Positions 6,356 to 7,912 of a stretch of DNA of 7,912 nt are shown here, piece by piece (positions within the stretch are counted from its first letter, which is position 1; each line of letters opens with the position of its first letter). Source of the DNA: Cyanobacteria bacterium UBA11153 (GTDB lineage: Bacteria > Cyanobacteriota > Cyanobacteriia > Cyanobacteriales > Coleofasciculaceae). Below the pieces are notes generated by a model. The model did not search any database. It had not been told where the DNA came from and saw only the letters and a list, made by a program, of their open reading frames with translations. The stretch covers positions 1 through 7,912 of the forward strand of contig DOIX01000383.1 of assembly GCA_003511885.1 (NCBI GenBank), read 5' to 3'. The position numbers and the translations under genes were made by a program.

Positions 6356-6735
6356 TACAGGTAATAGGAAGGATCGACTTCCGAGTCATCATCTGAGGTT
6401 CTTTCGGCGCGAATAGATTCCATAATTGCCACAAAATCGGCATCGTCTTTAAAGATACCTGCAAATTTCATCCAGGTTGGTTCTGAAGTTTGAATTGGTA
6501 CATTCCATAAAATCGCTTCAATATTTTTGAGCCGTTCTAGAAAGGTAGCTTGAATTTGTGCGTTCGCGATAGCGATGCGGAGCATTATCGCTGCTTCTCG
6601 TGTTTCTGCTTTCACTTGACAGTCGGGAAACTCTCTGACAGATGCTGCAAATTGACCGGATGTGAGTGATTCTAGCAGCAACGTCACCTTGAGATTGGTG
6701 AATGGATCGGATTGCGGTAACTCTAAGTTTATCAT
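6355..6735 (-). CDS. Antitoxin of the VapC pair (HicB-like fold with VapB-like tail)
   Basis: This 126-residue antitoxin should bind and silence the PIN toxin encoded 12 bases downstream. Residues about 15-65 (VTLLLESLTSGQFAASV, FPDCQVKAETREAAI) look like the HicB-type beta-beta-beta-alpha domain (LxxxxxGxFxAxVxEFPxCxxxAxTxxEA). The tail WMKFAGIFKDDADFVAIMES (88-107) is the motif that precedes PIN toxins in many cyanobacterial pairs and probably wraps the toxin. The acidic end fits this. The frame is open back to 6873, but I take ATG 6735 as the start. The upstream part translates a HIP1 repeat array into low-complexity sequence, and a perfect TATAAT lies inside it at 6772-6777. No clear Shine-Dalgarno precedes 6735. 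The gene is intact although its toxin is broken. Confidence 0.8.
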   Translation of the reverse strand: MINLELPQSDPFTNLKVTLLLESLTSGQFAASVREFPDCQVKAETREAAIMLRIAIANAQIQATFLERLKNIEAILWNVPIQTSEPTWMKFAGIFKDDADFVAIMESIRAERTSDDDSEVDPSYYL

Positions 6736-6771
6736 GTTAATTTTTGAAATACTTATGGTGGGTTTACCTTT

Positions 6772-6777
6772 ATTATA
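6772..6777 (-). promoter_or_regulatory. Probable -10 box of the antitoxin-toxin operon
   Basis: TATAAT reads perfectly on the minus strand, 36 bases upstream of ATG 6735, which would give a leader of about 30 bases. The hexamer 17 bases further up (TAATAC) is a poor -35. Antitoxin binding here would give the usual autoregulation, but no clear operator palindrome is seen. It argues against translation starting at 6873. Confidence 0.45.
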
Positions 6778-6801
6778 TCGTAAATATCGATTTGGTATTA
6801 A

Positions 6802-6886
6802 GGGCGTTCGCTCTTTTATTTTAAGCGTTCGCTCATCAGAATAAAGAAAGGGCGATCGCTCTTTTTTACTCAAGCGATCGCACTCC
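6802..6886. repeat. Tandem HIP1-type repeat array, two units
   Basis: Two units of about 37 bases start at 6802 and 6850 (48-base period). Each has the plan GGGCG-TCGCTCTTTT, an AT-rich spacer, AAGCG-TCGC. The first unit carries GCGTTCGC at both HIP1 positions and the second carries the true HIP1 GCGATCGC at both (6852-6859, 6874-6881). The array separates the toxin-antitoxin pair from xisHI. The 54-base stretch 6805-6858 recurs at 7859-7912 with 45 of 54 bases identical by my count. Confidence 0.65.
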
Positions 6887-6922
6887 GTAGAATCATCGCA
6901 CTGTTTGGTATTTGGTATGAAG

Positions 6923-6952
6923 GGCGATTCCCTACGGGATAGCTACGCTTGA
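6923..6952 (+). repeat. Palindromic intergenic repeat (TCCCTACGGGAT type), right copy
   Basis: GGCGATTCCCTACGGGATAG followed by CTACGCTTGA has TCCC/GGGA arms at 6929-6932 and 6936-6939. Its 12-base core is the exact reverse complement of 4071-4082. It belongs to the small palindromic repeats common between cyanobacterial genes. The flanks 6887-6922 and 6953-7030 show nothing else. Confidence 0.5.
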
Positions 6953-7030
6953 CGCACTTCATTGGACAAGCCTTACGAGAGCGCGATCGGACACGAGGCT
7001 TGATTTGGTAAGTCAACAACCTGAATTACA

Positions 7031-7060
7031 TTCACACATCTCAATTAATGCCAGTATAAT
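7031..7060 (+). promoter_or_regulatory. Probable sigma-70-type promoter of xisH
   Basis: TTCACA (7031-7036, 5 of 6 matches to TTGACA) and a perfect TATAAT (7055-7060) are separated by 18 bases. Transcription would begin near 7067, leaving a leader of about 19 bases before ATG 7086. The promoter lies downstream of the alternative upstream TTG start at 7005 and so supports the ATG. It looks intact although both genes behind it are broken. Confidence 0.6.
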
Positions 7061-7085
7061 TATAGTTGTTTGTCATCAGGGCTTT

Positions 7086-7502
7086 ATGTCAGCAAAGGAT
7101 AAATTTCATGATGTTGTGAAGATTGCCTTGGAAAAGGATGGTTGGCAGATTACAGATGACCCACTTTCCATCAGTGTGGGTGGAGTTGATATGTTAATCG
7201 ATCTGGGTGCGGAACGTCTGATCGCAGCCGAACGGCAGGGCGAGAAAATAGCTGTAGAAATCAAGAGCTTTTTGAATACTTCAGCCATAACAGATTTTCA
7301 TTTAGCTGTTGGACAATTTATCAACTACCCTACAGCACTCAAGTTCAAAGACCCCTAACGTCAGCTATTTTTGGCAATTCCTTTGACGGCGTATAACGAT
7401 TTCTTCAAGCGTGAACTTACCACCGCTGTTGTCGAAGATTACCAGTTTAAGTTATTGGTATATGATGTAGAACAAGAGGTGATATCTTTATGGAAAAAGT
7501 AG
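7086..7502 (+). pseudogene. xisH: XisH-family protein, interrupted by an in-frame stop
   Basis: XisH is named for its role in excision of the fdxN element in Anabaena heterocysts. Homologues are widespread in cyanobacteria without that element and their biochemical job is unclear. The fold is probably PD-(D/E)XK nuclease-like. From ATG 7086 (AGGG 4 bases upstream) the frame reads MSAKDKFHDVVKIALEKDGW, then IDLGAERLIAAER (D39), VEIKSF (E58, K60) and GQFINY. TAA at 7356-7358 replaces codon 91, where a CAA glutamine or similar is expected. The same frame then continues RQLFLAIPLTAYNDFFKRE through DYQFKLLVYDVEQEV to LWKK and TAG 7500-7502. Without the stop the gene would encode 138 residues, the family length. 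P82 in NYPTAL replaces what I recall as a conserved Arg, a second sign of decay. The 3' end overlaps xisI by 13 bases. Confidence 0.9.
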
Positions 7503-7826
7503 AAAAATATCGGGATTTTATCAAACAAATTCTGACTAAATATGCTGCATACAAGCCTTCTTATGGAGAAGTGGATGATGCAAGTTGTTTTTGACACAGA
7601 ACACAATCATTATCAAGTTGTTAGAGTCGGTTGGGATAACAAACAGCGAGTTTACGGTTGTCCGATACATCTCGATATTAAGGATGGAAAAATCTGGATT
7701 CAGCAGAATGGAACAGAAATCGATTTAGGGCAAGAGTTGGTTAATATAGGTGTGCCGAAGTCGGACATTGTGGTTGGGTTTCATCCACCTTATATGCGTC
7801 AGTTCACAGAATTTGCAGTGAGCTAG
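7490..7826 (+). pseudogene. xisI: XisI-family protein, frameshifted
   Basis: XisI is the usual partner of XisH, encoded next to and overlapping it. ATG 7490 lies inside the end of xisH. The frame reads MEKVEKYRDFIKQILTKYAA and then YKPSYGEV, and hits TGA (7592-7594) after about 34 codons. A second frame picks up at MQVVFDTEHNHYQVVRVGW, with YGCPIHLDIKDGKIWIQQNG, then VPKSDIVVGFHPPYMRQF and TEFAVS, ending at TAG 7824-7826. The switch is at GTGGATGATGCAA (7571-7583), where one extra base separates GEV from MQVV. Removing one base gives 111 residues, the family length. No dedicated Shine-Dalgarno is seen, consistent with coupling to xisH. With xisH broken as well, the module looks non-functional. 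Confidence 0.9.
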
Positions 7827-7858
7827 AATTAATCGTTGATGATTTGGGTTGCAGACAT

Positions 7859-7912
7859 CGATCGCTCTTTTACTTTAGGATATAGCTCATCAGAAACAAG
7901 AAAGGGCGATCG
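7859..7912 (+). repeat. Second copy of the HIP1-type repeat, right of xisHI
   Basis: This 54-base stretch matches 6805-6858 in the same orientation at 45 of 54 positions. The match includes CGCTCTTTTA, GCTCATCAGA and AAGAAAGGGCGATCG. It starts 32 bases after the xisI stop and runs off the window edge, so more of the array may follow. Together the two copies bracket the xisHI module as direct repeats. Confidence 0.65.

Noticed and set aside
6662..6844. 60-residue plus-strand frame
   Set aside because: Antisense to the antitoxin start and the repeat array.
6736..6873. 46-codon N-terminal extension of the antitoxin
   Set aside because: It translates a HIP1 repeat array and contains the likely -10 box; ATG 6735 is preferred.
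6802..6886. CRISPR array
   Set aside because: Only two imperfect units with HIP1 cores, no uniform spacers and no cas genes.
7005..7085. 27-codon extension of xisH to an upstream start
   Set aside because: The probable promoter (7031-7060) lies inside it, and the family sequence begins at ATG 7086.
7106..7288. 60-residue minus-strand frame
   Set aside because: Antisense to the conserved part of xisH.

Overview
The window looks like chromosomal DNA of a cyanobacterium, most likely a filamentous (Oscillatoriales-type) one. Ten exact copies of the octamer GCGATCGC (HIP1) occur in under 8 kb, and the gene content is typical of that phylum: a Ser/Thr kinase ending in an SH3 domain, an FHA-GAF class III cyclase, and the xisH/xisI pair. 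The organism call is inference from content; no marker gene fixes a genus.

Left part (1-2365): a complete tRNA-Leu(UAG), a hairpin-forming repeat, a small DUF427 protein on the minus strand, and a large membrane-anchored Ser/Thr kinase on the minus strand. Middle part (2366-5241): a soluble FHA-GAF-adenylate cyclase transcribed divergently from the kinase, then a 368-bp spacer with a tiny ORF behind a perfect Shine-Dalgarno, then rsmH, the 16S rRNA m4C1402 methyltransferase. The kinase and cyclase sit head to head. An FHA domain reads phosphothreonine, so they may form a phosphorylation-to-cAMP signalling pair.

Right part (5242-7912): an accessory region of decayed genes. It opens with about 380 bp that codes for nothing recognisable but is rich in hairpins and framed by two strong ones. 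I read it as a candidate orphan structured RNA of the HEARO/omega-RNA or IS200/IS605-end type. Next comes a toxin-antitoxin pair on the minus strand: an intact HicB-like antitoxin with a VapB-like tail, followed by a VapC (PIN) toxin broken by a frameshift. Then comes xisH-xisI on the plus strand, where xisH has an in-frame stop at codon 91 and xisI has a frameshift. A HIP1-containing repeat (core GCGATCGCTCTTT) lies to the left of, between and to the right of the two modules.

Three independent lesions fall within about 1.5 kb of accessory genes, while the housekeeping and signalling genes to the left are intact. This points to local gene decay. A locally poor assembly is the competing explanation.
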